Shown here one piece after another: positions 55,452 to 64,000 of a DNA stretch of 64,000 nt. This DNA is from Roseovarius nitratireducens (lineage in GTDB: Bacteria > Pseudomonadota > Alphaproteobacteria > Rhodobacterales > Rhodobacteraceae). The notes under the pieces are model-generated. The model was given only the letters and a program-made list of their open reading frames with translations. It was not told the DNA's origin and searched no databases. The DNA lies in assembly GCF_002925845.1 (NCBI RefSeq), contig NZ_PDNI01000058.1, positions 62,001 through 126,000 on the forward strand, written 5' to 3'. Every line of letters starts with the position of its first letter. Position 1 is the first letter of the stretch. The position numbers were made by a program, and so were the translations under genes.

Positions 55452-55534
55452 CTCCGTTCCCTCCGCCGGTGCGAGCCGGGTCAGGTTCGATGGGTTGGCG
55501 CGGCCTCTCAGCCCCTTGCAGGGCACCCCAACGG
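55452..55534 (-). promoter_or_regulatory. TPP (thi-box) riboswitch
   Basis: On the minus strand the aptamer reads GGGGTGCCCTGCAAGGGGC then CTGAGAGGCC, later AACCTGACCCGGCTCG, and closes with GGAGGGAACGGAG. The CUGAGA and ACCUGA cores are the pyrimidine- and pyrophosphate-sensing loops of TPP riboswitches, here in the right order and spacing. It ends about 50 bases before the ATPase start, so it likely acts on translation or early termination. Confidence 0.95.
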
Positions 55535-55638
55535 ATGGCGGCGGTGGTAGCAGGCCCCCGGTGCGCTGACAAGCGGCGGGCGTTCAGGGAATGTTAAACT
55601 CTGGTAGCCAGACTGCGCGCACCGGCAAGGAGAGGGCC

Positions 55639-56241
55639 ATGAACGGGCTGATCAACCGCGCGATCGCGTGTTTCGTCAGGGACAGCTACGGCGATCCCCT
55701 GTGGGAGGAGGTGACGGCGCGCCTAGGGATCGACGAGTCCGCGTTCGAGCCGCTGATGCCGTGCGATCCGGGGGTGACGGCGCGCCTGGTCGAGGCGGTC
55801 GCGGCACGGTTTTCACGGTCGTCCGCCGACCTGCTGGAGGATCTCGGCACCTATCTCGTGGCGCAGCCCCGGTCCGAGGCGATCCGGCGGCTGTTGCGCT
55901 TCGGCGGGGTGGACTTCGCCGAGTTCCTCGAATCGCTTGAGGACCTGCCCGACCGGGCGCGGCTCGCCATGTCCGAACTCGACCTGCCCGCCATCAGCCT
56001 TTACATGCAGGGTGCGGGGGTGTTTCGCGTGGAGATGGCGCGCGCAGATGGCGCGGGGCTGCGATTCGGGCCGGTTCTGCTGGGCATGCTGCGCGCGATG
56101 GCCGACGATTACGGGGCGCTGGTGGTGCTCGATTACCGCGGCTGCGACGCCACGCGCGAGATCATCGAGGTGCGCCTGCTCGACGCGGCCTTTGCCGACG
56201 GGCGGGGTTTCGACCTCGCGAGCGGACGGGCCGCGCCATGA
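55639..56241 (+). CDS. H-NOX-fold protein lacking the haem ligand histidine
   Basis: A 200-residue protein aligning along its length with haem-NO/O2-binding (H-NOX) domains: INRAIACFVRDSYGDPLWEE at the start, then AEFLESLEDLPDRARLAM. Aligned by eye with canonical members (SIDEVH), the proximal His position is Pro104, and the YxSxR motif that holds the haem propionates is absent (VEMARADGAGLRFG). Thus haem is probably not bound in the usual way. AAGGAGAGG precedes the ATG. It overlaps the HNOBA-GGDEF gene by ATGA, so it may pass a different signal to that cyclase. Confidence 0.8.
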   Translation: MNGLINRAIACFVRDSYGDPLWEEVTARLGIDESAFEPLMPCDPGVTARLVEAVAARFSRSSADLLEDLGTYLVAQPRSEAIRRLLRFGGVDFAEFLESLEDLPDRARLAMSELDLPAISLYMQGAGVFRVEMARADGAGLRFGPVLLGMLRAMADDYGALVVLDYRGCDATREIIEVRLLDAAFADGRGFDLASGRAAP

Positions 56242-57494
56242 GCGGCGCGGCTGCCCCGGCGATGGCGGCGATGCTGGACCGGTTCTGCCCCATGCACGTG
56301 GTCATCGGCCCGACCGGGCACGTCATCGGCGGCGGGCCGACGCTGACCAAGATCGTGGCGCCCGAGCCGATGATCGGCAGGCGGTTTCTCGAGTTGTTCG
56401 AACTGACCCGGCCGCGGGCCGTGCAGGGCGTCGCCGCGCTGCGCGCGCTTGACGGGGCGCGGCTGCGCCTGCGGCTGCGGTCGCGCCCGCGCTATGCGCT
56501 CAAGGGGCAGCTTTGCCTGCTGGCGCCCGAGAATGCGGGCGGAACCGGGGGAGCGATGGTGGTCAACCTCGCATTTGGCATCTCGGTGGTCGACGCGGTG
56601 CGCGATTACGGCCTCAGCGGCGCGGATTTCGCGGTGACCGATCTGGCGACCGAGATGCTTTACCTGCTCGAGGCCAAGACCCTGGCGATGGAGGAATCGC
56701 GCAGGCTCAACCGCCGCCTCGAAGGGGCGCGGCTCGCCGCGCAGGAACAGGCGCTGACCGATACGCTCACGGGATTGCGCAACCGACGCGCCTTCGACGC
56801 GCTGCTGGCACAGGCGGTTCAGGAGGGCGGGACGTTCGCGCTGCTGCATCTCGATCTCGATTTCTTCAAGCAGGTCAACGATACCCATGGCCATGCGGCG
56901 GGCGATCTCGTGCTGCGCGTGGCGGCGCGGCGGATGCTGTCGGTGGTGCGCGCCCGGGACGTGATCGCGCGCGTGGGCGGCGACGAGTTCGTGCTGTTGC
57001 TGCCCGGTATCGACGCCACCGGCACGGTCGAGACCGTCGCCCGGCGGCTCGTCGCGGCGCTGGAGGAGCCGGTGAGCGACGGCACGCTGACCTGTCGTGT
57101 CTCGGCCAGCATCGGCGCGACGCTCAGCCGTGATGACCCGGGCCGCGCGCCCGGCGAAATCATGGATGCCGCCGACCGCGCACTATACGCGGCAAAGGCT
57201 GCCGGGCGCGGCTGCCACAGGCTCCACGTCGCGAGGGACGCGGCGCCGCCGGGCGGCGGGCCGGTGCCGCCAGGGTTGCAAGACGCCGGGGATGCGGGTG
57301 GTGGCCAGTGCGCCGGGATTGCCTGCTCTGCCGGAGCAGATCAGAAGGTCGGGATATGCCAGGACGCCGATACCGGACCGCGGGCCGGGGGCGCCGTGGA
57401 CGCGGTGTCCGGTGGCGACGGCGTGGCCCCGGGGGAAGGGACCAGCACTTGGCAGGTCGCGGGCGCTCAGGGGGCGGCGATGCGTTCCAGATAG
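56238..57494 (+). CDS. HNOBA-GGDEF diguanylate cyclase
   Basis: A 418-residue protein. Residues ~10-130 are an H-NOX-associated (HNOBA) PAS-like domain: CPMHVVIGPTGHVIGGGPTL and GRRFLELFELTRPRAV. A coiled linker (LYLLEAKTLAMEESRRLNRR) leads to a GGDEF domain with the intact motif RVGGDEFVLLLPG and an RxxD site (RARD) before it. It should make c-di-GMP under control of the H-NOX-fold partner. The last ~85 residues are Gly/Ala-rich and probably unstructured; its final 28 bases overlap the opposite cytochrome gene. Confidence 0.88.
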   Translation: MSGAAAPAMAAMLDRFCPMHVVIGPTGHVIGGGPTLTKIVAPEPMIGRRFLELFELTRPRAVQGVAALRALDGARLRLRLRSRPRYALKGQLCLLAPENAGGTGGAMVVNLAFGISVVDAVRDYGLSGADFAVTDLATEMLYLLEAKTLAMEESRRLNRRLEGARLAAQEQALTDTLTGLRNRRAFDALLAQAVQEGGTFALLHLDLDFFKQVNDTHGHAAGDLVLRVAARRMLSVVRARDVIARVGGDEFVLLLPGIDATGTVETVARRLVAALEEPVSDGTLTCRVSASIGATLSRDDPGRAPGEIMDAADRALYAAKAAGRGCHRLHVARDAAPPGGGPVPPGLQDAGDAGGGQCAGIACSAGADQKVGICQDADTGPRAGGAVDAVSGGDGVAPGEGTSTWQVAGAQGAAMRSR

Positions 57495-57889
57495 GCCCAG
57501 ACATCGCGCGCCTTGTCCGCGTCGCGCAGCCTGTAGGCCATCTTTCCGCGCGCCTCAGGGTCGTCGAGATAGCCGCGCAGGAAGGCGGTGGCGTCGCGCA
57601 CATAGACCACGAAATCGGCTTCGTTCCAGCGCAGCCCGCGCTGCCCGGCCTCGGTCATGGAGGGAGAATAGTGAAAGCCCGGCACGCTGCCCGCATGGCG
57701 CCCGATCACGCCGTAGAGATTGGGCCCGGTGCGCCCGCCGCGCACGAGCGCCGAGCCGGTCTCGTCGATGACAGAATGACAGGCGGTGCACGCCCGGAAC
57801 ATGCGCTCGCCGCGTTCGGGATCGGCGGCATGGGCGGGCAGGGCGAAGCCCAGGGCGGCGAAAAGGATCATTTTTCGAGAAAATTGCAT
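57467..57889 (-). CDS. Class I periplasmic cytochrome c
   Basis: A 140-residue protein with signal peptide (RKMILFAALGFALPAHA), the haem motif CTACH near residue 50 and a probable axial Met in GKMAYRL. It fits the cytochrome c2/c550 type of electron carrier. GGAGGT lies nine bases before the ATG at 57889; a longer frame to 58000 has no leader. It converges on the HNOBA-GGDEF gene. Confidence 0.87.
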   Translation of the reverse strand: MQFSRKMILFAALGFALPAHAADPERGERMFRACTACHSVIDETGSALVRGGRTGPNLYGVIGRHAGSVPGFHYSPSMTEAGQRGLRWNEADFVVYVRDATAFLRGYLDDPEARGKMAYRLRDADKARDVWAYLERIAAP

Positions 57890-58064
57890 CGCGCGCGACC
57901 TCCGAACGGTTTCTTTTCCCCACGTGTCCAAGATTGGCACGCCAGATGGTGCAAACAATGCGCCAACCCCGGGCTTCACGCGCTTGTCAGCATCCGTCAT
58001 CGGGGCGTGTGCACGGACAGGACTGCGAGGCCGCGATCAACCACAAGATGCAAGGTCGGCCAGT

Positions 58065-59351
58065 TCAGAGCGCGGGAAGCCGATACATCCCCGCGCTCGA
58101 GAAGCCGAGCGCGCAGCCATCGGCGATCTCGTCGGCAAAGCGCTCGGCGATCACCCGCAGTGCCGCCTGTCGCCCCCTGGTCACCAGTGCGCGGCGCGGC
58201 GGCAGCGACGGGGCGGGGCCCGGCCCGATCAGCGCCTGCGACCAGATCAGCGGGTGCAGCTCGTGCAGGTGCTGCGCGACCAGCCAGTCGAGGCAGGCAT
58301 GGATCGTGGCGCGCGCCCTTTCCTGCGCGGCGGGCAGGCGCGCCGCGCCGGTGTGCGGGGCCATCGTGAGGCCGCAGAAGGCGGCGATCTCGTTGATGAT
58401 GTGCTGGTCGGGAGCCTGCGCGGCGATGGCGTGCAGCCCGTCGACGAAGAACTCCGCATCGACGGTGCCGAGACCATCGGGCTCAATCGCGAGCGCGTCG
58501 AACCAGACCCAGGTGTAGGCCCCCGCCCCGTGGTGCGCGCCGGTCTGCGCGGCCATGCGCCTTGCCTCCAGCTCAAGCTCTGCGAAGGTGCCGAAGCGCG
58601 AGGGTAGCAGCGCCTCGCCAAGCGCGCGCAGGTGCCGCGCGCTGGCCGGGTCGAGCGCGATGAGCCGGGCATAATCGTCTGCCACCCGCCGCCGGGGCGC
58701 CGGGCGCGCGGCGAGCAGGGCGCATTGCGCGGCCGCCAGCGAGGGGGCGTCGTGGGTCTCGGCGTCGAAGGGGGCGAGCAGGTCCTCGGCGCGCCGGAAG
58801 TGGTCGAGGAAATGGGCCTCCCGGTCCTGCGCGGCGGTGCCTTTGGCGGCGCACATGCGCCACGCCCGGCCGATATCCATATGCGTGAGCGCGATCACGA
58901 GCGCGATGGGATAGCTGTCGGGATGCTCGGCGCGGACCTGCTCGAGCGCGTCGAGCCCGGCGGGGTCGGGCGCGCGCCCGTCCTGAACCGCGTCCCCGGC
59001 GGCGGCCACCGCGTCGGCGCGCGCGCCCTCGGCCAGCAGCCCCGCCGCCGCCTCGCCGCCCGGCGTGCGCAGCCGCGCGGCGTCCGCTTCTGCGATTCGC
59101 TCGGCAAGCCGCGCCCAGTCCTCCTGGCGGGCAAGGCGCTGGCCCGCGTCGTGAAAGTGAATGCGGGCGTGCTCCTCGTCGCTGATAGGGAGCGTGGGCA
59201 GCAGGATGCGCCGCGCGAGGCTGTCGATATCGGCGCGCGGTCGCGCGAGACCGAGCCGCCGCAGCAGCCGTGCGAGCGCGGGCGCCCGTGCAGGTTTGCG
59301 CCGCTCGGTGCGCCGGGGGCTTTCAGGCGAGGCGATCGGGTCGAATGTCAT
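58065..59351 (-). CDS. Hypothetical protein, helical, function unknown
   Basis: A 428-residue Ala/Arg-rich protein with no signal peptide and no membrane helix. It has repeated helical blocks (DWARLAERIAEADAARL; ALEQVRAEHPDSYPIALVIA; YARLIALDPASARHLRALGE) reminiscent of tetratricopeptide repeats, without a clear repeat consensus. GGAGATG precedes the ATG. It reads as a family-restricted gene. Confidence 0.7.
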   Translation of the reverse strand: MTFDPIASPESPRRTERRKPARAPALARLLRRLGLARPRADIDSLARRILLPTLPISDEEHARIHFHDAGQRLARQEDWARLAERIAEADAARLRTPGGEAAAGLLAEGARADAVAAAGDAVQDGRAPDPAGLDALEQVRAEHPDSYPIALVIALTHMDIGRAWRMCAAKGTAAQDREAHFLDHFRRAEDLLAPFDAETHDAPSLAAAQCALLAARPAPRRRVADDYARLIALDPASARHLRALGEALLPSRFGTFAELELEARRMAAQTGAHHGAGAYTWVWFDALAIEPDGLGTVDAEFFVDGLHAIAAQAPDQHIINEIAAFCGLTMAPHTGAARLPAAQERARATIHACLDWLVAQHLHELHPLIWSQALIGPGPAPSLPPRRALVTRGRQAALRVIAERFADEIADGCALGFSSAGMYRLPAL

Positions 59352-59462
59352 GGCATCTCCGGCGAGCTGGATCGGACACAGCCTGCCGGGCCATTTCGGC
59401 CAAATCTGGGCACGCCTTGGGTGAAGGCGGGGAATTGCCGACGCGCCGCGCGGCGGCCCCTA

Positions 59463-62015
59463 TCAGGCCTCGCGAATGCGGCCCAGCATCTCGGCGGTGT
59501 CGCGGCTGAGCCCCGGTGCGGCGAGGATGCGGTCGATCTGTGCGAGAATCATGCCCTGCCGCGCCGCGTCGTAGCGCCGCCATGTCTCAAAGGCCGCGCA
59601 CATGCGCGCCGTTGTCTGGGGGTTGAGCGGGTCGAGCGCGATCAGCATGTCCGCCATCAGCCGGTAGCCGCGCCCCGAAACATGGTGGAACCCGGCGGGA
59701 AATCCGGCCAGCGCGCCCAGCACCGCGCGAAAGCGGTTGGGGTTGCGGATGGTGAAATCGGGGTGTTCGGTGAGCCGCGCCGCGGTTTCGGCGGCCTCGG
59801 CAGGACCGGCGGTGAGGATCTGCATCCCGAACCACTTGTCGAGCACCAGCCGGTCGTGCCGCCATTGCCGGTAGAAGGCGTCCGACACCTCTGTGCCCTT
59901 GCCCGCGCGCATCAGGCAGGCGAGCGCCGCGAGTTGCTGGGTCATGTTGTCCGCCGCGTCGTATTGCACCAGTGCCCGTGCGCCCCCATCGCGCCGGGTG
60001 ATGAGGCCGAGTACGGCGTTGGCCAGCGCCCGTGCGCCGGCCTGATCGGGGTCGGGGCGGTAGGGGGCACTGACCTGGTGCGCCGTGTAGAGCGCGTCGA
60101 GCGTGCCCTGCATGGCGTCGGCGCGGGTGATGTCGAGCGCCTCGCGCGCCTCCCAGATGGCCTGTGGGTCGGGCGTGTCGCCCGCCTCGGACAGAGCCTG
60201 CGCCAGTTCGTCCTCGCCCGGCAGGCCGAGGGCGAGGGCGCGGAACGCCGGGTCGAGCGCCTCGTCGCGCAGCATGGTGTGCACCGCGTCGAGATAGGCC
60301 GGGTCGGGGGCCGCACCGTCGCGGATCATGGCCAGAAGCGTCTCGCGCGCCAGTGCGCGCCCGGCCTCCCACTTGTTGAAGGGGTCGGTGTCGTGGGCGA
60401 GCAGGAAGGCGCGTTCGGCATTGGTGGTCTCGCGCTCGACGATCACGGGGGCCGAGAAATCGCGCAGCACCGAGGGCACCGGCCGGGCGGCGAGCCCGTC
60501 GAAGGAAAAGCTCTGCTGCGCCTCGGTCATCTCGAGGACGCGGGTGGGCACCACCTCGTTGCCATTGGGGCCAAGCAGGCCGACGGCGATGGGAATGACG
60601 CGGGGGGATTTGTCGGGCTGGCCCGGTGTGGGCGGCGTGTGCTGCTCGAAGTGCAGGGTATAGGTGCCGTTCTCGAAGCTGTCGGTAACGCGCAGGCGCG
60701 GCGTGCCCGCCTGCGCATACCAGCGCTTGAACTGCGCGAGATCGCGGCCGGTCGCATCCTCGAACACCTGAAGCCAATTCTCGATGGTGCAGGCCTGACC
60801 GTCATGGCGGGTGAAGTAGAGATCGAGGGCCTTGTAATAGTCTTCGTCGCCCACAAGCCGCTTGAGCATGCCGATGAGCTCTGCCCCCTTCTCGTAGACG
60901 GTGGCGGTGTAGAAGTTGTTGATCTCGATAAAGCTTTCGGGTCGGACGGGGTGGGCGAGGGGGCCTGCATCCTCGCGGAACTGGCGTGCGCGGAGCGCGA
61001 TCACGTCGGAGATGCGCTTGACCGGGGCCGAGCGCATGTCGGCGGTGAACTGGCTGTCGCGATAGACGGTCAGCCCCTCCTTGAGGCAAAGCTGAAACCA
61101 GTCGCGGCAGGTGATGCGGTTGCCCGTCCAGTTGTGGAAATACTCATGCGCGATGATCGCCTCGATCCGCTCGAAATTGGCATCCGTGGCGGTCTCGGGG
61201 CTGGCGAGCACGCAGGAGGAGTTGAAGATGTTGAGCCCCTTGTTCTCCATCGCGCCCATGTTGAAATCGTCCACCGCGACGATGTTGAACAGGTCGAGAT
61301 CGTATTCGCGGCCATACACCTGCTCGTCCCATGTCATGGATTTCTTGAGCGCCTCCATGCCGAAGGCGCATTTGTCCTCGTCGCCGGGGCGCACCCAGAT
61401 GTTGAGATCGACCTCGCGGCCAGAGCGGGTGGTGAAGCGGTCGGGATGCGCCACGAGATCGCCCGCCACCAGCGCGAAGAGATAGGCCGGTTTCGGCCAC
61501 GGGTCGTGCCATTCGGCCCAGCCCTCGCCCTGCGCCACCGGGTTGCCGTTGGACAGCATGACCGGCATGTCACCCTCGATGCGCACGGTAAAGACGCCCA
61601 TCACGTCGGGGCGGTCGGGGTAGTAGGTGATCTTGCGAAAGCCCTCGGCCTCGCATTGCGTGCAGAACATCCCGTTCGAGAGGTACAGCCCCTCCAGCGC
61701 GGTGTTGGCCGCCGGGTCGATTTCGACCTCGGCCTCGAAGGTGAAGGGCGCGTCGGGGACATCGGCGGTGAGACCTGTTTCTGTCACCTCGGGCGAGATG
61801 GCCGTACCGTCGATGCGCGCGCCGATCAGGCGCAGGTTCTCGCCGTGCAGAAAGAACGTGCGCGATGCGGCGTCAGGGTTGGGGCGGAACGCTATCTTGC
61901 TGACAACGCGGGTCTTTTCCGGGTCGAGGCGAAAGGTCAGGTGCACCGCGTCCACGAGGTAGGCGGGTGGCGTGTAATCCCTCAGATAGATGGGCTGGGG
62001 TGCGGCGTCCTTCAT
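59463..62015 (-). CDS. pepN: Aminopeptidase N
   Basis: An 850-residue M1 zinc aminopeptidase. The substrate motif GAMENKGLNIF and the zinc site IAHEYFHNWTGNRI are complete, with the later Glu in KEGLTVYRDSQF. Total length and the helical C-terminus match E. coli PepN. It trims N-terminal residues from peptides in the cytoplasm. GGAGAG lies before the ATG. It stands alone on the minus strand. Confidence 0.96.
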   Translation of the reverse strand: MKDAAPQPIYLRDYTPPAYLVDAVHLTFRLDPEKTRVVSKIAFRPNPDAASRTFFLHGENLRLIGARIDGTAISPEVTETGLTADVPDAPFTFEAEVEIDPAANTALEGLYLSNGMFCTQCEAEGFRKITYYPDRPDVMGVFTVRIEGDMPVMLSNGNPVAQGEGWAEWHDPWPKPAYLFALVAGDLVAHPDRFTTRSGREVDLNIWVRPGDEDKCAFGMEALKKSMTWDEQVYGREYDLDLFNIVAVDDFNMGAMENKGLNIFNSSCVLASPETATDANFERIEAIIAHEYFHNWTGNRITCRDWFQLCLKEGLTVYRDSQFTADMRSAPVKRISDVIALRARQFREDAGPLAHPVRPESFIEINNFYTATVYEKGAELIGMLKRLVGDEDYYKALDLYFTRHDGQACTIENWLQVFEDATGRDLAQFKRWYAQAGTPRLRVTDSFENGTYTLHFEQHTPPTPGQPDKSPRVIPIAVGLLGPNGNEVVPTRVLEMTEAQQSFSFDGLAARPVPSVLRDFSAPVIVERETTNAERAFLLAHDTDPFNKWEAGRALARETLLAMIRDGAAPDPAYLDAVHTMLRDEALDPAFRALALGLPGEDELAQALSEAGDTPDPQAIWEAREALDITRADAMQGTLDALYTAHQVSAPYRPDPDQAGARALANAVLGLITRRDGGARALVQYDAADNMTQQLAALACLMRAGKGTEVSDAFYRQWRHDRLVLDKWFGMQILTAGPAEAAETAARLTEHPDFTIRNPNRFRAVLGALAGFPAGFHHVSGRGYRLMADMLIALDPLNPQTTARMCAAFETWRRYDAARQGMILAQIDRILAAPGLSRDTAEMLGRIREA

Positions 62016-62343
62016 CCGGTCTCTCCTGCAAGCGTCGGCGCGACCCTAGGCGGATCGGAGAGGGGCTGCAACGGGGCGTTCCCCCGGCGCGGGCGGGCGG
62101 TGACGGCGCAACGGGGCGCGGTGCGGACGACGCGACCGGAGCCCGCCGGGATGCGGATGGCGGGGGATCCGGCCACGCCGCCCACGCGCGCATCATGGCG
62201 GGAAAAAATGAGCAAACCGTCAACCATCCTGCGCAAATCCGCGTCATCGCACGGGCACCTGTGCGCGGAGTGCCCTTTCGTTATTTCGTTTCGCGCTATA
62301 CCTTGATTTGAATCGTGCAGCAGAGCCACCAAGAAGGACTACC
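62016..62343. other. 328-base divergent intergenic region
   Basis: Lies between pepN and the amidotransferase-like gene, both transcribed away from it. No conserved coding frame, hairpin terminator or known riboswitch was seen. The AT-richer part (62270-62320, TTATTTCG ... TATACCTTGATTTG) is the likeliest promoter for the plus-strand gene, but no -35/-10 pair is clear. Confidence 0.5.
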
Positions 62344-63120
62344 ATGGCGCGCCCCGTCGTCGGCATCATCGGCAACAGCTACGAGATCAACAACCGCTAC
62401 CCGGCCCATGCCGGGGGTACGATCAATTCCGCCGCCGTGGCCGAAGTGGCCGGTTGCGTGCCGCTCATCATCCCGAGCGATCCGCGCTTCGTCTCGGTGG
62501 CCGAGCTGATGGAGGTGTGCGACGGGTTCCTGCTGACCGGCGGGCGGCCCAACGTCCACCCCGAGGAATATGGCGAGACACCGACCGAGGCGCATGGCGC
62601 GTTCGACCGCGCGCGCGACGCGATCAGCCTGCCGCTGGTGCGCGCCTGCGTGGCGCGGGGGCTACCGTTCCTCGGTATTTGCCGTGGTTTCCAGGAGGTC
62701 AACGTCGCAATGGGTGGCACGCTGCACCCCGAGATCCGCGAGCTGCCGGGGCGTGACAACCACCGTATGCCGCCCGATGGCACCATGGAAGAGCAGTTCG
62801 CCCTGCGCCACATGGTGCGGTTTCAGCCGGGCGGCGTGTTTCACCGGCTGATGGGGGCCGAGGAAGTGATGACCAACACGCTGCACGGGCAGGGTGTGAT
62901 CGCCGCCGGGCGCGATATCGTGATCGACGGCTGGGCGCATGACGACACGCCAGAGGCGCTCTATGTGCGCGGTGCGCCGGGCTTTACCCTGTCGGTGCAG
63001 TGGCACCCGGAGTGGAATGCGGCCAACGACCCGGTCAGCCGCCCGCTGTTTACCGCCTTCGGCGATGCGGTGCGGGATTGGGCGGCGACGGGGCGCGCGC
63101 CGCTGCGGCAGATGGCCTGA
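62344..63120 (+). CDS. Class I glutamine amidotransferase-like hydrolase (PuuD-like)
   Basis: A 258-residue peptidase C26 family protein. It opens with VVGIIGNSYEINNRYPAHAG; the nucleophile Cys is in LGICRGFQEVNVA and the His-Glu pair in SVQWHPEWNA. PuuD cleaves gamma-glutamyl-GABA in putrescine breakdown; other members act on related gamma-glutamyl amides. AAGGA lies eight bases before the ATG. No puu genes are adjacent, so the substrate is uncertain. Confidence 0.87.
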   Translation: MARPVVGIIGNSYEINNRYPAHAGGTINSAAVAEVAGCVPLIIPSDPRFVSVAELMEVCDGFLLTGGRPNVHPEEYGETPTEAHGAFDRARDAISLPLVRACVARGLPFLGICRGFQEVNVAMGGTLHPEIRELPGRDNHRMPPDGTMEEQFALRHMVRFQPGGVFHRLMGAEEVMTNTLHGQGVIAAGRDIVIDGWAHDDTPEALYVRGAPGFTLSVQWHPEWNAANDPVSRPLFTAFGDAVRDWAATGRAPLRQMA

Positions 63121-63135
63121 GCGTCAGACGCGCGG

Positions 63136-64000
63136 TCAGGCGGCGCAGCCGGCGAGGCGTTCGCGCAGCAGGGTCGCCTCGCGGGCGCGCAGGCAGGGGC
63201 GCGCGGTTTCACGGTGGCGCGACGCGGTGCTGCGCAGTTCCGGGAAGATCGCGAACAGTTCCTCGCGCGCGGCGGCGTCCACCGCCGAAAGTGCCGCGTC
63301 GCCGGCAAAGAAGCTCTCGGTGGCAAAGCCCTCGGCATAGATCACCTCGTGGCGGTCGAACATCAGGTGGATGTAGGTGACTGCCTTGCAAGGCGCGATG
63401 CAGGCATCGGTGCCGCCCAACAGATGCTTGGCGGCGACCAGCACCTCGTCGCAGCCGAACAGCAGCTCGGCATGGTAGCCGGTGACCAGCAGGCGGTGTT
63501 GCGGCGATACCAGTAACCCGCCCGTCCCGGTGCCGAAGATCGCAGGGCCCACGCGCACGGGTGCGAAGGCCCCTCGGCCTGGCACGGTACGCCGCCCGGT
63601 CCAGCGCACCGGCCGCGGCCCGTGATCGCGGGTGATGACCATGTCGCCCGGTCGCAGCGTCTCGACCGGGCGCTCGCCGCGGGGGGTGAGAATGCGCGTG
63701 CCGGGGGTGAAGCAGATGATGTTCTCGATCTCGGAGAACGTCACCAGGGTGCCGTCGGGCAGGGTGAAATTTCCCGACAGCCCGCCAGCGTCATCGTCTT
63801 CGTTGGTGAAGGTGATGTCGCCCTGTCCCACGTCCGGTGTGAGGATCAGCGTATCGCCGTCGGTCTCGTCGCCCTCGCCGCCGGTGATGTCGATGGCCCC
63901 GCTCTCGCCCTCGACCTCGGCGAGGGTGAAGGTGTCGTCGCCGTCGCCACCCTCGGCGCTGTCGCCCTGCGCGATGAGTAAGCTGTCGTTGCCCGTGCCG
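63136..64000 (-). CDS. RTX-like protein with C-terminal Hint domain (5' end outside window)
   Basis: The frame is open to the right edge, 287 residues visible. The first part has Gly/Asp-rich RTX-type repeats (GNDSLLIAQGDSAEGGDGDD), which bind calcium after export. A Hint (Hedgehog/intein) domain follows: CFTPGTRILTPRGERPVETL with its Cys nucleophile, then PGDMV and SPQHRLLVTG. This 'Hint_2' arrangement is common in secreted proteins of Rhodobacteraceae; the domain may self-cleave or modify the attached part. The ~100 residues after the Hint core are Ala/Arg-rich. It converges on the amidotransferase-like gene. Confidence 0.88.
   Translation of the reverse strand, partial: GTGNDSLLIAQGDSAEGGDGDDTFTLAEVEGESGAIDITGGEGDETDGDTLILTPDVGQGDITFTNEDDDAGGLSGNFTLPDGTLVTFSEIENIICFTPGTRILTPRGERPVETLRPGDMVITRDHGPRPVRWTGRRTVPGRGAFAPVRVGPAIFGTGTGGLLVSPQHRLLVTGYHAELLFGCDEVLVAAKHLLGGTDACIAPCKAVTYIHLMFDRHEVIYAEGFATESFFAGDAALSAVDAAAREELFAIFPELRSTASRHRETARPCLRAREATLLRERLAGCAA

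Noticed and set aside
55582-55596. Possible LexA box (GTTC-N7-GTTA) upstream of the H-NOX-fold gene
   Set aside because: One mismatch in an eight-base pattern is expected by chance, and the gene has no link to DNA repair.
62308-62343. Earlier start for the amidotransferase-like gene
   Set aside because: The twelve added residues are not conserved-looking, and AAGGA is placed correctly for the ATG at 62344.

Overview
The window is high-G+C chromosomal DNA from an alphaproteobacterium, most likely a member of the Rhodobacteraceae (Roseobacter group). This rests on gene content rather than any marker gene: GapR, a DUF1127 protein, PleD/DUF3572, an ScfR-type regulator, an MttB-family protein, phosphatidylcholine synthase, a cytochrome P460, several family-restricted hypothetical proteins and a Hint-domain RTX-like protein. 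It also rests on a LexA-type GTTC-N7-GTTC box. No rRNA, tRNA or CRISPR array was seen.

Layout. 1-2965: the end of a GGDEF-EAL protein and ettA. 2971-4558: an AT-richer two-gene island (DEDDh exonuclease overlapping a nucleotidyltransferase), then a lone BrnA-like antitoxin. 5217-6418: yceI-like and imuA-like genes under a LexA box. 6556-18787: a probable short-chain carboxylate module. It has an acetyl-CoA synthetase gene at the end of a five-gene branched-chain-type ABC transporter operon, a divergent ScfR regulator, and a response regulator / small membrane protein / SSS-domain histidine kinase operon. 18868-23255: a FliM-like protein, a DksA-type zinc finger, an altered FadB-like protein and gapR. 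23275-28240: a P-type ATPase and a PhaC-like synthase, divergent around an FNR/Dnr-type site, then a rhodanese pseudogene.

28301-34497: pcs, cytochrome P460, xerC-DUF484, transaldolase and priA. 34623-38983: a bacterioferritin lacking the haem-ligand Met, an MFS transporter, a membrane flavin reductase with a coupled 35-codon ORF, and prmA. 39091-44806: DUF1127, ruvCAB, and an mtnP-(membrane protein)-apt adenine-salvage group. 44933-51748: a Tat-exported isochorismatase-like hydrolase with a divergent AraC regulator, a PleD-like cyclase with an Asp53Asn receiver, a DUF3572-HAD-EamA operon and an MttB-family methyltransferase.

51875-53921 is a patchwork: a NYN protein, repeats, a CopA-like YHS fragment, and a cytochrome c with a His/Met-rich N-terminus. 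53922-55534 is a TPP-riboswitch-controlled ABC pair (permease plus ATPase) with no substrate-binding protein beside it. 55639-57494 is an H-NOX-fold protein without the haem His, coupled to an HNOBA-GGDEF cyclase. 57467-64000 holds a cytochrome c, a family-specific hypothetical, pepN, a glutamine-amidotransferase-like hydrolase and the end of a Hint-domain protein.

The best candidates for something undescribed are the exonuclease/nucleotidyltransferase island and the haem-ligand-less H-NOX/HNOBA-GGDEF pair. Two intergenic repeat families, one almost always 3' of genes, and a pair of perfect tandem hairpins are also unexplained. All family assignments come from reading motifs; no database search was possible.
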